Positions 16,785 to 26,813 are shown, counted from the stretch's first letter. The stretch is 64,000 nt of DNA from Nostoc sp. JL34 (GCF_017114945.1 NZ_JABXKQ010000014.1:62001-126000); one strand, 5' to 3'. The notes: a model not told the origin generated them from the sequence alone. Numbers and translations: made by a program.

Positions 16785-17504
16785 ACGAGGTATACTAATG
16801 TATAAAATAGTGCTTGATTATGAGATTTGAGATTTATGAGAGTTGGAATATATACCATCCATTTTTTACATACTCATCTGAGTAAATTTAGAAAGTCAAT
16901 GTGCTAATCAGCTTAAAAAGCATACAAAAATTGTCTTAGCGAATGTGCGTAGAGTCACACAAAGGGTGAATACTACAGACTAATCACACTAACTAAGGTA
17001 AAAAAAGTTTTATTTTTAACATTAATCTCTTGCAATACCCAAGTGAAAGTTTATGTAGCCTGTTTAGATTAGCTGAGGTTACATAATCTAAATACAACTC
17101 TTAAATTACCTATTTCGGAAGCCGCATTCAATTTGTTTCGGATAGCATTCCCCCACTGATGGCGGTTGCTTTTTTAAAGGGGTAAAGGTGGAAAAAAGCA
17201 AGCTTTTTAAGAGGATTTGGGCGAATGTTTGCATAATAAACAAGCTAGCCGAATTGTATTGAAGCCGCTTTTACTAAGTACTCATCGCCTCAATAGACAA
17301 TAGTTATTCATATTGAAATAAAAATATACAGATAAATATTTTGATAATGCAGTATTTACCAGCCACGTTAAATTCAAAGAAAAAACTGCTTTTTGGTAAT
17401 AGGGAAAAACTTGGAATTTTGGATAAATTTTAATATTGCTAAAAAAGGGAATGGGGCATTGGGGATTGCTTGTTTCTTCCTTGTCTCCCCAGTCCCCATT
17501 CTCT
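16785..17504. other. intergenic region with one long hairpin
   Basis: No gene recognised in 720 bases. GCTTTTTT (17168-17175) and AAAAAAGC (17192-17199) form a hairpin with a 16-base loop. A CCCCAGTCCCCAT-type low-complexity stretch runs close to the kinase stop codon at about 17455-17500. The minus-strand frame 17282-17521 is made of this repeat and I reject it. Confidence 0.5.
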
Positions 17505-20500
17505 CTAAGTCCTTCCAACAAGGCTAGCTACTACTGTAGCTAACTCAGCAGCCTCAATAGGTTTAGGTAAATGCAGCTGATAACCTTCTTGTATAGCTCG
17601 CATCCGATCTTCTGCCCTAGCATAAGCTGTCAACGCTGCTGCGGGAATATTTCCTCCTAATTCTGGTGGTTGCGATCGCAATTTGCGGATCAAAGAGTAA
17701 CCATCCTCTTGGGGCATACCGATATCGCTGACTAAAACATCTGGTTTCCACTGTGTAATTACCTGCAATGCTTCTGAAACTGATGCTACTGCTTTAACTT
17801 CGGCTTGGCACTGTTCCAGGACTGTGGTGATGAATTCACGGGTATCGGCTTGGTCATCTACAACTAGCACGCGCACGCCAAGCAGGGAGAGGGGAAGAGG
17901 AGGAGGGGGAGAGGGAGAAAGGGGAAGAGGGGGGAAGGGAGAGAGGGGGGGAGTTTTCAGAAGTGGTAGTTTGACTGTAAACGTCGCTCCTTGTTCTTTA
18001 CCCGGACTATCTGCGTGGACAGTACCGCCATGTAATTCTACTAAATGACGGACGATCGCTAACCCTAATCCTAATCCACCATAGGTTCTAGTGCTAGAAC
18101 TATCAGCTTGACGAAAGCGATCAAAGACATAAGGAAGAAAGTCACGACTCATACCTATGCCTGTATCAATCACTTGAATTTGGGCATATTTATCCGTCGT
18201 CTGTTGTTTTTCTTCTCCACTAACCACTGACAATTGCACCTCTACTCGTCCTCCGACGGGTGTGAATTTGATGGCATTGGATAGCAGATTCCAGATGATT
18301 TGCTGCAAGCGCTCGAAATCCCCAGAAACTAAGAATTGAGAATTTTCACTAAGCTTGCTGTCCTCTGAGTGTTGATTGGTTTGGGATTGTGCTTCTGGAG
18401 ATTCAAGATTTTCGCGATTGATTCCTAATCCCCAATCTGAATTTGGCGTTTCTTTTGAGGGAATCAGGGAAAATCTCAAATCGATTTCCTTGGACTGAGC
18501 GGCTAGACTAACAGTCTCGATGGCTGACTCAATCATGGGAACCAAATTACAAGTACGGACATTGAGGCGTAACTTGCCTCTAATCATCCGCGATATATCC
18601 AGCAAGTCTTCAATTAGCTGGGTTTGCGCTTTGGCATTACGCTCAATTGTCTCCGTAGCCCTAGCCATTTGGGTTTCATTGAGCTTGCTTCGTTGCAGTA
18701 ATTGCGCCCAACCAAGGATGGCATTGAGAGGCGATCGCAACTCATGGGACAATATCCCCAGAAACTCATCCTTCATGCGGTTAGCCTCTTGCAACTGCTC
18801 AGTTTGTTGTTGCAAAGAAGCAATTAAACTAGCCCGTTCCATTGCGATCGCTATTTGGTCGCATACTGCTTGCATCATCCCTTTTTGATTGTCGGTGAAG
18901 CTTAACCGACTGCGGCTGCCAAAAGAAAGAGTACCCAACAGCCGTCCTTGGGCGATCAATGGGTAGGCATAATAAGCAGTAATGCCTAAAGAGCGAAGCA
19001 ATTCTGTTTGCGAGTCAGTAGATTGCTGCACATTCTCTACAGCTATGGGATGGCGTTCCTGCGCTACAGTACCAGAAACCCCTTCACCAAATGCCAACCA
19101 CTCGATTTTCTTTGCCATCTCCTGGGAAATGCCATTGTAAGACCCCAACCGCATTACCTGAGAATTATCCTCAACCAAGTAGTTAAAGTAAATATCTAAA
19201 CCAATTTGGTCTCTTAGTTTTCGGTAGACGCTATCGATTAGTACTATTGCTTGCTGGCTCGATAGTAAATCATTGGCTGTGTCAAATAGTAGCTTTAGCC
19301 TTTTGTAACCCAAGGAGAGCGCTTTTTGTGCCTCCTTGAGGTTGCTAATCTCTTGGAACACCAAAATACAAGTAGCCGGATGACCGTGCATTGCTGGCAA
19401 AGTATCAGCAAATATCAGTAGAGAGCGCACACCAGCAGGAGTGTGCCAGTCCACCTCCAATCCATTCAGGCGTTCGCCAAGGGCAACGCGCACTCCTGGC
19501 ATTTGCTCATTGGGAATGCGATCGCCAGCAGCATCCGTATAGTGATAAACTGTGTGATAATCTGCGGCTGGTACACCTTTGGGAAATTCGCCCCCAGCTA
19601 ATTCGTTAGCAGAGCGATTGGCAAAAGTTACCCGCGCCGTTCCTGGTTCGATAAACAGCAGCGGTCTTGGCATCAGATTTAACACATCTTCCAGCCATTT
19701 TTGCTGATTTAGAAGTACTTCCTCTGCTTGTTTGCGCTCCGTAATATCTAAAAATGCACCAACGCTTCCTCTGGTTTTACCCTCTTCGTCAAACAGGGGT
19801 GCAACGGACTCCAAGAGGTTGACGATTTTTCCATTTTCATGAACTATATCAACTTCAAAATCTAGAACTTCAACACCATGAGCAGCAGAGTAGTGCATTG
19901 GGAGTTCTTCTGTTGACAGTTCTCTTCCCTCGCGGTAGCTTTTAAAGCTTGTTGATCTTTCGTCCAAGGAAGGACTGAGGTGGGCATTTATATCTGAGGA
20001 TATCCCCAACTGCTTGGCAAAAGAAGGGTTTACCTTGATATTTTTGCATTCTGGATCTTCGGCAATGCCAATTCCAATGGGAATTACCTCTAACAAAGTT
20101 TGTAACTCAGTAATGCGGCGCTGTAGATCCTTGTTTAGTTGTAAGATTTTTTCCTGGGTCTGCTTTTGTTCGCTGATGTTGCGAGTCACAGTTGCTAAAG
20201 CAATTGGCTGACCTGTGTTGTGATCTGTAACAGTGAAGATGTTGTAATCAACTGGTATCGGTTGACCTGTTTGGAGGTGGCTAAAGCAAAATTCTCCCTG
20301 CCAGCGCCCTTGTAATAGCACAGTCGGCAGTATATGTTCTTGAAAATAGGCTTTGTCTTTGGGCATGACGTAATCTAATACTGCTTTTTGCCTCACTTCA
20401 TCAAGGCTGGCAAGCCCTACCAGCTTTTGACCTGCATCATTTATGTAGAGTAATTGACCCTCAAGGGTGGCGATACTGATAAAGTCAGAACTATTTTCTA

Positions 20501-21842
20501 CCAGCAATACTAGTTTTTGTTGCTCTGCTTCTGCTTGTTTGCGTTCGCTCAAGTCGAGGATAAACGCTACTGACTCTTCCCGGTTTTCTCCCAGCAGGAC
20601 GTAACCAACTAAAACCGGGATGCGGCTACCATCCTTGTGAATATATTCTTTCTCGTAGGGCGTACAAGCAGCGTTGGTATTACCTTGTGCCTCGGCGACA
20701 CCTCGCTCATCCAAGTATAGATACTCTGGTGGTGTGATATCGCTCCAACTTAATCTACCTGCTAACAAATCCTCCCGCGTGTAACCAATCATCCTGAGAA
20801 ATTCGTCATTTGCCTGCTGGATATCGCCATACACGTCGCCAAACAAAATGCCGATGACGTTAGCATCTACAAAACTTCCTAGTTTAGCTTCGTAGGTTCT
20901 CAGTGCTTTTTGAGCGAGATCGCGTTGATGGCTGAGGCGTTCAATAACTCTGGCACTTTGCCAAATCAAAATAGTAAAAATTACAATCAGGACGATCGCA
21001 AACACTGATACTGCAAAAGCCGGATCGTATTGTCCTGCCCGTTGACCTTCTACAATTATCCACCCCAATCCAAAAGGGACTGCGATCGCAGCAACTAATA
21101 AACGTCGGGCAAGTAAACCGCCGTAAGTATCACTTGTAACTACCCTCATTAACCCCTGTTCTGCCTGCGCCCACAGAATGCCCATACTTAGTAAAAGGAA
21201 CAACACCGCTGTGTGTAACGCCATTGATGTTGTATAAGGGGCGAGTCCGTAGAGAACTTTCACTTTATAGGCATAGCCCATGAGCGCCTGAAAGGAAATT
21301 AAAGTAGCGATCAGAGCGATAATCTGGGCATACCAATAACTGCGGTGGGTTTTTGGATGAATCAAAATCTGTAGGGCGACACTGACCAGGATAAAATTTA
21401 CTGCTGTGTTCACCCCCATTCGCCCCGGATGCGATGTCGCTATACTAGTTAGCGAATCACGAAACACCAGCTCGTCAATGCCGAGATTCCAGCCAAACTG
21501 ATATTGACAGAGTGTGAGCGCAGCAATTGTAGTGACAGCTATTGCACAGACCTGAGAAATGAGAAGAGTGGGGAAGTGGGGGAATAATTTGGAATTTTTT
21601 TCCCCTGCTTTTAAAAATAGCCACAACGACATACCACACAGCACAAAACACACCGCTGTGTTGACTTTCATAGTGGCAGGACTACCTGGGAAGCCGCGCT
21701 TAAGAACTTCAATGCCAAGCCACCAGCCAACTAGTACCACACTGCCAATAAAAACAGCGATCGCACTTGCGACTTTTGCCACAAGTGAATTTGTAGGGAT
21801 CTTTGATATATCTTGCAGCCGCAAGCGGTTAACATTTAACAT
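17505..21842 (-). CDS. hybrid sensor histidine kinase with PAS and GAF domains
   Basis: 1445 residues. The first 300 have about eight membrane helices (MASE-like). Four PAS/PAC modules follow at about 315-830; ERKQAE and EQKQTQ linkers mark their ends. A GAF domain lies at about 860-1010. The HisKA His is in FLGILSHELRSPLNAILG, near residue 1045. The ATPase has NLLSNAIKFTP, DTGIGM and GLGLGLAI. A C-terminal receiver starts at VLVVDDQADTREF, with its Asp in VLVSDIGMP. The intact phospho-relay parts suggest a working kinase. The signal is unknown. Between ATPase and receiver lies a Pro/Leu/Ser-rich repeat-encoded linker. No partner regulator adjoins. Confidence 0.9.
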   Translation of the reverse strand: MLNVNRLRLQDISKIPTNSLVAKVASAIAVFIGSVVLVGWWLGIEVLKRGFPGSPATMKVNTAVCFVLCGMSLWLFLKAGEKNSKLFPHFPTLLISQVCAIAVTTIAALTLCQYQFGWNLGIDELVFRDSLTSIATSHPGRMGVNTAVNFILVSVALQILIHPKTHRSYWYAQIIALIATLISFQALMGYAYKVKVLYGLAPYTTSMALHTAVLFLLLSMGILWAQAEQGLMRVVTSDTYGGLLARRLLVAAIAVPFGLGWIIVEGQRAGQYDPAFAVSVFAIVLIVIFTILIWQSARVIERLSHQRDLAQKALRTYEAKLGSFVDANVIGILFGDVYGDIQQANDEFLRMIGYTREDLLAGRLSWSDITPPEYLYLDERGVAEAQGNTNAACTPYEKEYIHKDGSRIPVLVGYVLLGENREESVAFILDLSERKQAEAEQQKLVLLVENSSDFISIATLEGQLLYINDAGQKLVGLASLDEVRQKAVLDYVMPKDKAYFQEHILPTVLLQGRWQGEFCFSHLQTGQPIPVDYNIFTVTDHNTGQPIALATVTRNISEQKQTQEKILQLNKDLQRRITELQTLLEVIPIGIGIAEDPECKNIKVNPSFAKQLGISSDINAHLSPSLDERSTSFKSYREGRELSTEELPMHYSAAHGVEVLDFEVDIVHENGKIVNLLESVAPLFDEEGKTRGSVGAFLDITERKQAEEVLLNQQKWLEDVLNLMPRPLLFIEPGTARVTFANRSANELAGGEFPKGVPAADYHTVYHYTDAAGDRIPNEQMPGVRVALGERLNGLEVDWHTPAGVRSLLIFADTLPAMHGHPATCILVFQEISNLKEAQKALSLGYKRLKLLFDTANDLLSSQQAIVLIDSVYRKLRDQIGLDIYFNYLVEDNSQVMRLGSYNGISQEMAKKIEWLAFGEGVSGTVAQERHPIAVENVQQSTDSQTELLRSLGITAYYAYPLIAQGRLLGTLSFGSRSRLSFTDNQKGMMQAVCDQIAIAMERASLIASLQQQTEQLQEANRMKDEFLGILSHELRSPLNAILGWAQLLQRSKLNETQMARATETIERNAKAQTQLIEDLLDISRMIRGKLRLNVRTCNLVPMIESAIETVSLAAQSKEIDLRFSLIPSKETPNSDWGLGINRENLESPEAQSQTNQHSEDSKLSENSQFLVSGDFERLQQIIWNLLSNAIKFTPVGGRVEVQLSVVSGEEKQQTTDKYAQIQVIDTGIGMSRDFLPYVFDRFRQADSSSTRTYGGLGLGLAIVRHLVELHGGTVHADSPGKEQGATFTVKLPLLKTPPLSPFPPLPLSPSPPPPLPLSLLGVRVLVVDDQADTREFITTVLEQCQAEVKAVASVSEALQVITQWKPDVLVSDIGMPQEDGYSLIRKLRSQPPELGGNIPAAALTAYARAEDRMRAIQEGYQLHLPKPIEAAELATVVASLVGRT
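17876..17955 (-). repeat. purine-rich repeat in the kinase linker
   Basis: The plus strand here is a run of GGGGAGAGGGAGAAAGGGGA-type sequence of about 75 bases. On the minus strand it encodes a Pro/Leu/Ser tract between the ATPase and receiver domains. The reading frame is kept and the two flanking domains are complete, so the insert extends a natural linker. Confidence 0.65.
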
Positions 21843-22029
21843 TGATTGTTCTCTAACCGCATCTATCTAGCGTAGTAAATTTACGTATTTCTTACGGTTT
21901 CACCATTTTCATCCTTTGTATTGTATGTTACCCCTTGACTTGCTTTTCATCTACCTCTATGCATATTTTTTCTGGCACAATTTAGAGTAGGAGATAATGG
22001 TGGTTCAAGAAACCACCTTTGCAAATATT

Positions 22030-24417
22030 TCAAAATTGCAGAGTATGTCGCTTACCATCATCTTGGAAACGTTGCTCTCCAACACCAACAACTTCTACAA
22101 TCACTTCACGCGGTGGTGTCCATTCCCCAACTCTTGCTCCAATTTCCACTACTATTTGATTAAACTCAGTAAATACGCTGATAGTTGCTAGCGAAAACTT
22201 TTGATCTTGATACTTATTTGTCTGTCCATCATCTTCAAATAGCTGATATTCATTATTACCTGGCCAAATCCGTAATCGGATCTCGTCGAGTGGGGTTTGA
22301 TCAACGTATTGCCTAACAGGTTGCATGGGAACGATCGCACCACTACGGACATAGAGTGGCATTGTTTCTAGTGGTGCATGAGCAAGAATGTGAATCGGGC
22401 CTTCGTAGCGATCGCCACTCCACCAATCATACCAAGTGCCGGCGGGTAAATAGACAGCTCGATGCTCAACTCCAGGACGGTAAATTGGCGCAGCCATCAG
22501 CGACGCACCTAGTAATACTTGATCGTAGAGGCTATAGGTTTTTGGATCGTTAGGGAAGTGGTACAATAATGGTCTTAAAATCGGTGCGCCCGTTGTTGTC
22601 GCTTCCCAGAAAAGACTATAAATGTAGGGCAGTAGTTGGTAACGGAGATTAATGTATTCTCGACAGATATTTTCAACGCGATCGCCAAATACCCAAGGTT
22701 CATGATGAGCAGTAGACATTGCCGAATGACCGCGCATCAATGGGTAAAGCATTCCCACTTGCATCCACCGAGCGAATAATTCAGCTGTGGCGTTACCAGC
22801 AAACCCGCCAATATCGCAACCGACAAACCCCACACCCGAAAGTCCCATGTTGCAAAGCATCGGCAGAGACATTTCTAAATGCTCCCACAACGATTGGTTA
22901 TCTCCCATCCACACAGAAGACCAGCGTTGCACACCAGCATAACCCGATCGCGTTAACACAAACGATCGCTCTGAACTTCGATGCCGTTGCAATCCTTCAT
23001 AGCAAGCTTTAGCCATCATCAACCCATACAAATTATGCACTTCTGTATGAGTCACATCAATTTTGAATTTTGAATTTTGAATTTTGGATTGAGAATTATC
23101 CTCCTCTCCCTCTGCTTCCCTGCTTCCCTGCGGTGCATCTAGCGGAAACCAAATTTTTTCACCTTCATCGCCGAAAGGGCGATCGTTTATGGCAGGTTCG
23201 TTCATATCATTCCAAATTCCTGCCACGCCAATATCAGTTAGGCTTTTGTGTAAATCAGCCCACCAGTTACCCACATCAGGACGCAAAAAGTCAGGAAAAA
23301 CAGCTTTCTCAGGCCAAACGTAGCCGTGGAACAACGTACCATCAGCTTTACGCACAAAATAGTCGTTTTCTATTCCTTGGTCAAAAACGTGATAATTGCC
23401 TTCTGGTTCATATTTCACACCAGGATCAATGATAGTGACAGTTTTGAAACCATCCTGTGCTAAATCACTGATCAGTTTTGCCGCGTTGGGGAAGCGTTGG
23501 GGACTCCAGGTAAACACCCGATAGCCCCGCATATAGTCAATATCGAGGTGAATAACATCGCAGGGAATGCGGCGCTGGCGAAATTCCTTTGCTAGTTCTC
23601 GCACAACGGTTTCTGATTCGTAACTCCAGCGGCATTGATGATAACCTAGCGCCCATTTCGGCGGTAATGGCATTCTCCCAGTTAACTGAGTGTATGTGTC
23701 CAGAATTTGGGCTGGTTCGGGGCCGTAGATAATGTAATAATCCAATTCACCGCCACGAGTTTCCATCTTCCAAATACCTGGTTGTTCAGCACCGATATCG
23801 AACTGACTCCAAAAAGTGGTATTGAAAAAGATGCCATAGCTTACCTCTGGGCGCAAAGCCATAAAAAATGGAATTGCTTGGTACATTTCATCTGTCAGTG
23901 CATCATAATCTAGGGCATCCGTTGTCCAGTTGGTTTTTACTTCGCTGAGTTTATCCAGAAAGCCTGTGCGTTCACCAAAGCCATAGAAATGTTCATCGGC
24001 TGCAATTTTTTTCCACCCTGCAACTGCGCCCATCCGCCAACCTATACCCATCTCTGCATCTTTGGCAAAGGGACGATTAGCTTTGTCGAAACAGGCGATG
24101 CGACACTTTTTTCGCTGGACACACACACGAATCTGTGCTGTTTCAATTTCTACCGTTGCTTCAGTTTCCCGAACTGTAAAAGGTGTTGTCGTCCATTCTG
24201 CATCATCCAGCGTCACTGCCCAAGAACGGCGAGGCATAAATTCCCTAGTCAGTGCGAAACGCACGCGGATTAAATTGGGAGCAAGTACGCTGACGGTAAG
24301 GCGTGAGTCCCCACAGTCACAATTAATAATATTATTGTCCCAGGTTACAGCTTTTACATTGCTAACTGTTGTCCAAGGTTGGTTCGTAGTGGGTAGTTTT
24401 CCGAAATATTGCGGCAT
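22030..24417 (-). CDS. glycoside hydrolase family 31 alpha-glucosidase
   Basis: 795 residues, cytosolic (no signal peptide). An N-terminal beta-sandwich leads into the (beta/alpha)8 barrel. The nucleophile Asp is in GIWNDMNEP and the acid/base Asp in SSVWMGDNQS. LDIDYMRGY and RGHSAMSTAHHEPW are further active-site loops. It would release glucose from alpha-linked oligosaccharides, possibly in glycogen or maltodextrin breakdown. Residues about 430-452 are an insertion encoded by repeat DNA (see 23065-23141), between the nucleophile and the next helix. ATG 24417 is the likely start. It stands alone, next to the tandem-repeat region. Confidence 0.93.
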   Translation of the reverse strand: MPQYFGKLPTTNQPWTTVSNVKAVTWDNNIINCDCGDSRLTVSVLAPNLIRVRFALTREFMPRRSWAVTLDDAEWTTTPFTVRETEATVEIETAQIRVCVQRKKCRIACFDKANRPFAKDAEMGIGWRMGAVAGWKKIAADEHFYGFGERTGFLDKLSEVKTNWTTDALDYDALTDEMYQAIPFFMALRPEVSYGIFFNTTFWSQFDIGAEQPGIWKMETRGGELDYYIIYGPEPAQILDTYTQLTGRMPLPPKWALGYHQCRWSYESETVVRELAKEFRQRRIPCDVIHLDIDYMRGYRVFTWSPQRFPNAAKLISDLAQDGFKTVTIIDPGVKYEPEGNYHVFDQGIENDYFVRKADGTLFHGYVWPEKAVFPDFLRPDVGNWWADLHKSLTDIGVAGIWNDMNEPAINDRPFGDEGEKIWFPLDAPQGSREAEGEEDNSQSKIQNSKFKIDVTHTEVHNLYGLMMAKACYEGLQRHRSSERSFVLTRSGYAGVQRWSSVWMGDNQSLWEHLEMSLPMLCNMGLSGVGFVGCDIGGFAGNATAELFARWMQVGMLYPLMRGHSAMSTAHHEPWVFGDRVENICREYINLRYQLLPYIYSLFWEATTTGAPILRPLLYHFPNDPKTYSLYDQVLLGASLMAAPIYRPGVEHRAVYLPAGTWYDWWSGDRYEGPIHILAHAPLETMPLYVRSGAIVPMQPVRQYVDQTPLDEIRLRIWPGNNEYQLFEDDGQTNKYQDQKFSLATISVFTEFNQIVVEIGARVGEWTPPREVIVEVVGVGEQRFQDDGKRHTLQF
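23065..23141 (-). repeat. heptamer-type repeat in the GH31 frame
   Basis: The plus strand has three copies of TTTTGAATTT-like sequence, a 7-base-period TTTTGAA repeat, followed by CTCCCTCTGCTTCCC. Such tandem heptamers are common between Nostoc genes. Here they encode an insert near residues 430-452 (with QSKIQNSKFKID) that keeps the frame. Confidence 0.65.
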
Positions 24418-24900
24418 ATCAGTTATTTAGCAGGTTAACACTTGTCCGCATTCATGATTACAGAGATACTCAGCCTCAAACTCTTTCTTTCGCTAGAAGT
24501 TGGGTGAAAGATTAGCAGATATTTTTTAGCAAGAGTGGTTTTTGTAATGCACAAGCTTGTGTCGTTACCACACTAAATACAGCATTTTATTAATTTGTAG
24601 CGAATTAAATTTGGCAATACCCTGCAATGCTAATGCATCGGCCGCATTGTTAATGCGTCGGCTGACAATCCTAATGCACTGGCCGCATTGTTGATGCGTT
24701 GGCTGACTAATGCCAATGCATCGGCCGCATTGTTAATGCGTCGGCTGACAATGCCAATGCAGCCAGTGCATTGTTAATGTATCGGCTGACAATGCCAATG
24801 CATTGCCCTACATTAAAAACGCTACACTTTTACGTAAAACTACACTAACTTCTCTTGTTAGAAGCGAATTAAATGAGACTGTTGGCTAATTGATAGATAT
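24418..24900. other. intergenic region with tandem repeat array
   Basis: The 483 bases between the GH31 and PRC-barrel genes are dominated by a tandem repeat at 24632-24808, listed separately. The flanks (24418-24631 and 24809-24900) show no gene, clear promoter or terminator. Confidence 0.6.
24632..24808. repeat. about four tandem copies of a 41-bp palindromic unit
   Basis: The consensus begins AATGCATCGGCCGCATTGTT and continues AATGCGTCGGCTGACAATGC, then C. Copies start near 24632, 24673, 24715 and 24756, with a partial copy at 24797-24808. Each unit is internally palindromic: GCCG-CATT pairs with AATG-CGGC around GTT, with a short bulge. The copies differ at a few positions, so the array is not newly made. 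The period is not a multiple of three, so it is not coding. It may form several hairpins in RNA or act as a protein-binding array. Confidence 0.7.
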
Positions 24901-25236
24901 CTATATATCCTGTGGTTGCTCGTTTAATGACTTTAATGCATCTAGACTGCAACGCAAACGCGGCTGGTCAGGGTCAGTCAAATCTAGCTTGTCCCAAGGT
25001 ATTGTATAACCATCGGAAATTTTCTGCGCCCCCAATAGATGCAAAATTTTTAACCCAATTGTCCAAGCGGATAGCCTTTCTAACACGGCAATATAGCCGA
25101 TAAGATATTCTTTTACAATCCATTCTTCGCCTTGTTGTTCGGCGCGTACTTCCTCAATGCGTCCAACTACTTTACCAGTTGAGTCTAGTACTGGTTTACC
25201 TAGCAGTAATTCTAGATGAATTTCACGAGTTGTCAT
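24901..25236 (-). CDS. PRC-barrel-like protein, second of pair
   Basis: 111 residues from ATG 25236, whose A overlaps the stop of the preceding gene (TAATG) and which has GGAGGGGG upstream. The start LELLLGKPVLDSTGKVVGRIEEVRAEQQGEEW is typical of a PRC barrel strand-turn-strand, and GYTIPWDKLDLTD closes the fold. PRC-barrel proteins bind RNA, metals or partners; their function varies. It is the last gene of the lipoprotein/Nramp/PRC/PRC operon and is translationally coupled to the gene before it. Its role is probably cytosolic and linked to the transporter, but this is inference from context. Confidence 0.75.
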   Translation of the reverse strand: MTTREIHLELLLGKPVLDSTGKVVGRIEEVRAEQQGEEWIVKEYLIGYIAVLERLSAWTIGLKILHLLGAQKISDGYTIPWDKLDLTDPDQPRLRCSLDALKSLNEQPQDI

Positions 25237-25595
25237 TATCCCCCTCCTGGAATTCGGGCGATGATGCGATCGCGCAGCCATTTTTCATAGGCTAAGGCTG
25301 GTGTTGCTTCAGCTTCAATATCGACTTCGACATCAATACCAACATCCCGTACTTTTGACCACGGAATCCGAAATGGTTCACTTTGTTTAGCGCCCCATTT
25401 ACTTGCAATTGCTGCTACCAAACGTGCCAAGCGGGGATTTAGCCGTTTGGCCAAGGTTGTTACTCCTACTTCAATATAAGCAAGTCGTGGTGGTTGGCCG
25501 TCTTGCAACTCCATCACAATGCCATCAACTTTACCCATTTTGTGTTGATTGCGGTCAACTAATTGGTTATCAAGAACATCTCTAATAATGTTCAT
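25236..25595 (-). CDS. PRC-barrel-like protein, first of pair
   Basis: 119 residues. The N-terminus MNIIRDVLDNQLVDRNQHKM leads into GKVDGIVMELQDGQPPRLAYIEV, a PRC-barrel-like pattern, and EPFRIPWSKVRDVGIDVEVD ends the domain. A short basic tail ends IIARIPGGG. The start at 25595 lies 3 bases after the Nramp-like stop, and its GGAGGG ribosome-binding site is inside the end of that gene, so translation is coupled. The two PRC-like proteins are probably distant paralogues or partners. No catalytic residues can be named. Close linkage to a membrane transporter suggests a cytosolic accessory role. Confidence 0.75.
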   Translation of the reverse strand: MNIIRDVLDNQLVDRNQHKMGKVDGIVMELQDGQPPRLAYIEVGVTTLAKRLNPRLARLVAAIASKWGAKQSEPFRIPWSKVRDVGIDVEVDIEAEATPALAYEKWLRDRIIARIPGGG

Positions 25596-25598
25596 TTC

Positions 25599-26813
25599 CT
25601 ACCCTCCAATAATTTCCAATGGAATAGCAACAATCGCTAGCACAAATGTCAGCGCAATTGTAAAAATGACAACACTATTACTAATCCAGCCGTTGCGATA
25701 CTTGCCAACATAAGATTGATCATTCATTAAAACTAGAAATGGTATGATTACAGGCGGCAAAATCACTGCTGTAATTGCCATTGAAAACAAAGTTAATTGC
25801 AACGGGTCGATACCAAATACCATCAATAACGACGCAAAAAAGACAAACACGGTGTAGATTAAACTAAAGCGTGCGGCATCTTTTGGTTTAAGACTTTCGC
25901 CCCAATTCCAACCAAAGGCTTGAGCAACGTCATAGGCAGTATCAAGGCTTACCTCTAATGCTGCACCGAAGCAGGCAATGCCCAAAGATGCTGCAAATAG
26001 AACAAAGCCCCAATAACCAAAAGGTTCTGTCAACATCAGCGCCGCCTGTTCGTAGCTATCAACCTGGATGCCTTTGGATTTGAGTACCAATGTTGCTACA
26101 ATCAACACCCCCAGCGAGACAATGCTACCAAAGCCCATCCCCAAACCAGCGACGGCGCGATTCACACCAATATGCCCTTCATCCCATTTATCTTCCACTG
26201 CACCAGATGAGTAGAAATAAAATAGGTAAGGGCTGATTATCGCACCCAAGATGCCAACTGCAAGGAATAAATAATGTACGGTGTCTTCTTGTGGCAGAGT
26301 TGGCAATAAACCAGTACCAATTTTTGTCAATGATGGATGTAATTTGAACGTGGCAACGACAAATGCCAGTGTAATTAATCCTAATACGGAAATACCATTT
26401 TCAATGAGACCAAAGTTGCCATACCAAAGTATCAACCAAATTGCAAAGGCAACGGGTAGAGCATACCACTGAAAGCTAATGCCTGTTAACAGTTGCAAAG
26501 CAATACAAACACCGCCAATTTCAGATCCTAAAATTAGAAAATCAACAATAACTTCTGCAACTAGGGGAATGATATAAAAGTTGAACCCAAAACGTTCCCG
26601 CACTGCCGCAGCTAACGTATGTTTGCTGACTGCTGCCAAGCGACCAGACATTTCTACTAAGAAAATTACACAAATTGTACCGAGAATAATCGCCCAAATC
26701 AGTTGAAAGCCAAATTCAGAGCCGGCTTCAGCAGCAGTCGCGATCGCCCCTACATCGAGAAAGCCGCCGATACTGGTAACAATCCCAAGGGCGATTTCCA
26801 AAATTTTATTCAT
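25599..26813 (-). CDS. Nramp-family-like transporter with altered metal-site motifs
   Basis: 404 residues, about 11 membrane helices. The overall pattern fits the Nramp/APC fold. In helix 1 the canonical DPGN reads DVGA (Asp20, Val21, Gly22, Ala23, within GGFLDVGAIAT). In helix 6 the canonical Met-Pro-His reads Ser194-Pro195-Tyr196 (GAIISPYLFYF). Only the first Asp and the helix breaks are kept. So it is probably not a standard Mn/Fe importer; Nramp-related proteins with other substrates (Mg, Al, or non-metal) exist. It overlaps the lipoprotein gene by 8 bases and is followed by two PRC-barrel genes, a tight operon. Confidence 0.82.
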   Translation of the reverse strand: MNKILEIALGIVTSIGGFLDVGAIATAAEAGSEFGFQLIWAIILGTICVIFLVEMSGRLAAVSKHTLAAAVRERFGFNFYIIPLVAEVIVDFLILGSEIGGVCIALQLLTGISFQWYALPVAFAIWLILWYGNFGLIENGISVLGLITLAFVVATFKLHPSLTKIGTGLLPTLPQEDTVHYLFLAVGILGAIISPYLFYFYSSGAVEDKWDEGHIGVNRAVAGLGMGFGSIVSLGVLIVATLVLKSKGIQVDSYEQAALMLTEPFGYWGFVLFAASLGIACFGAALEVSLDTAYDVAQAFGWNWGESLKPKDAARFSLIYTVFVFFASLLMVFGIDPLQLTLFSMAITAVILPPVIIPFLVLMNDQSYVGKYRNGWISNSVVIFTIALTFVLAIVAIPLEIIGG

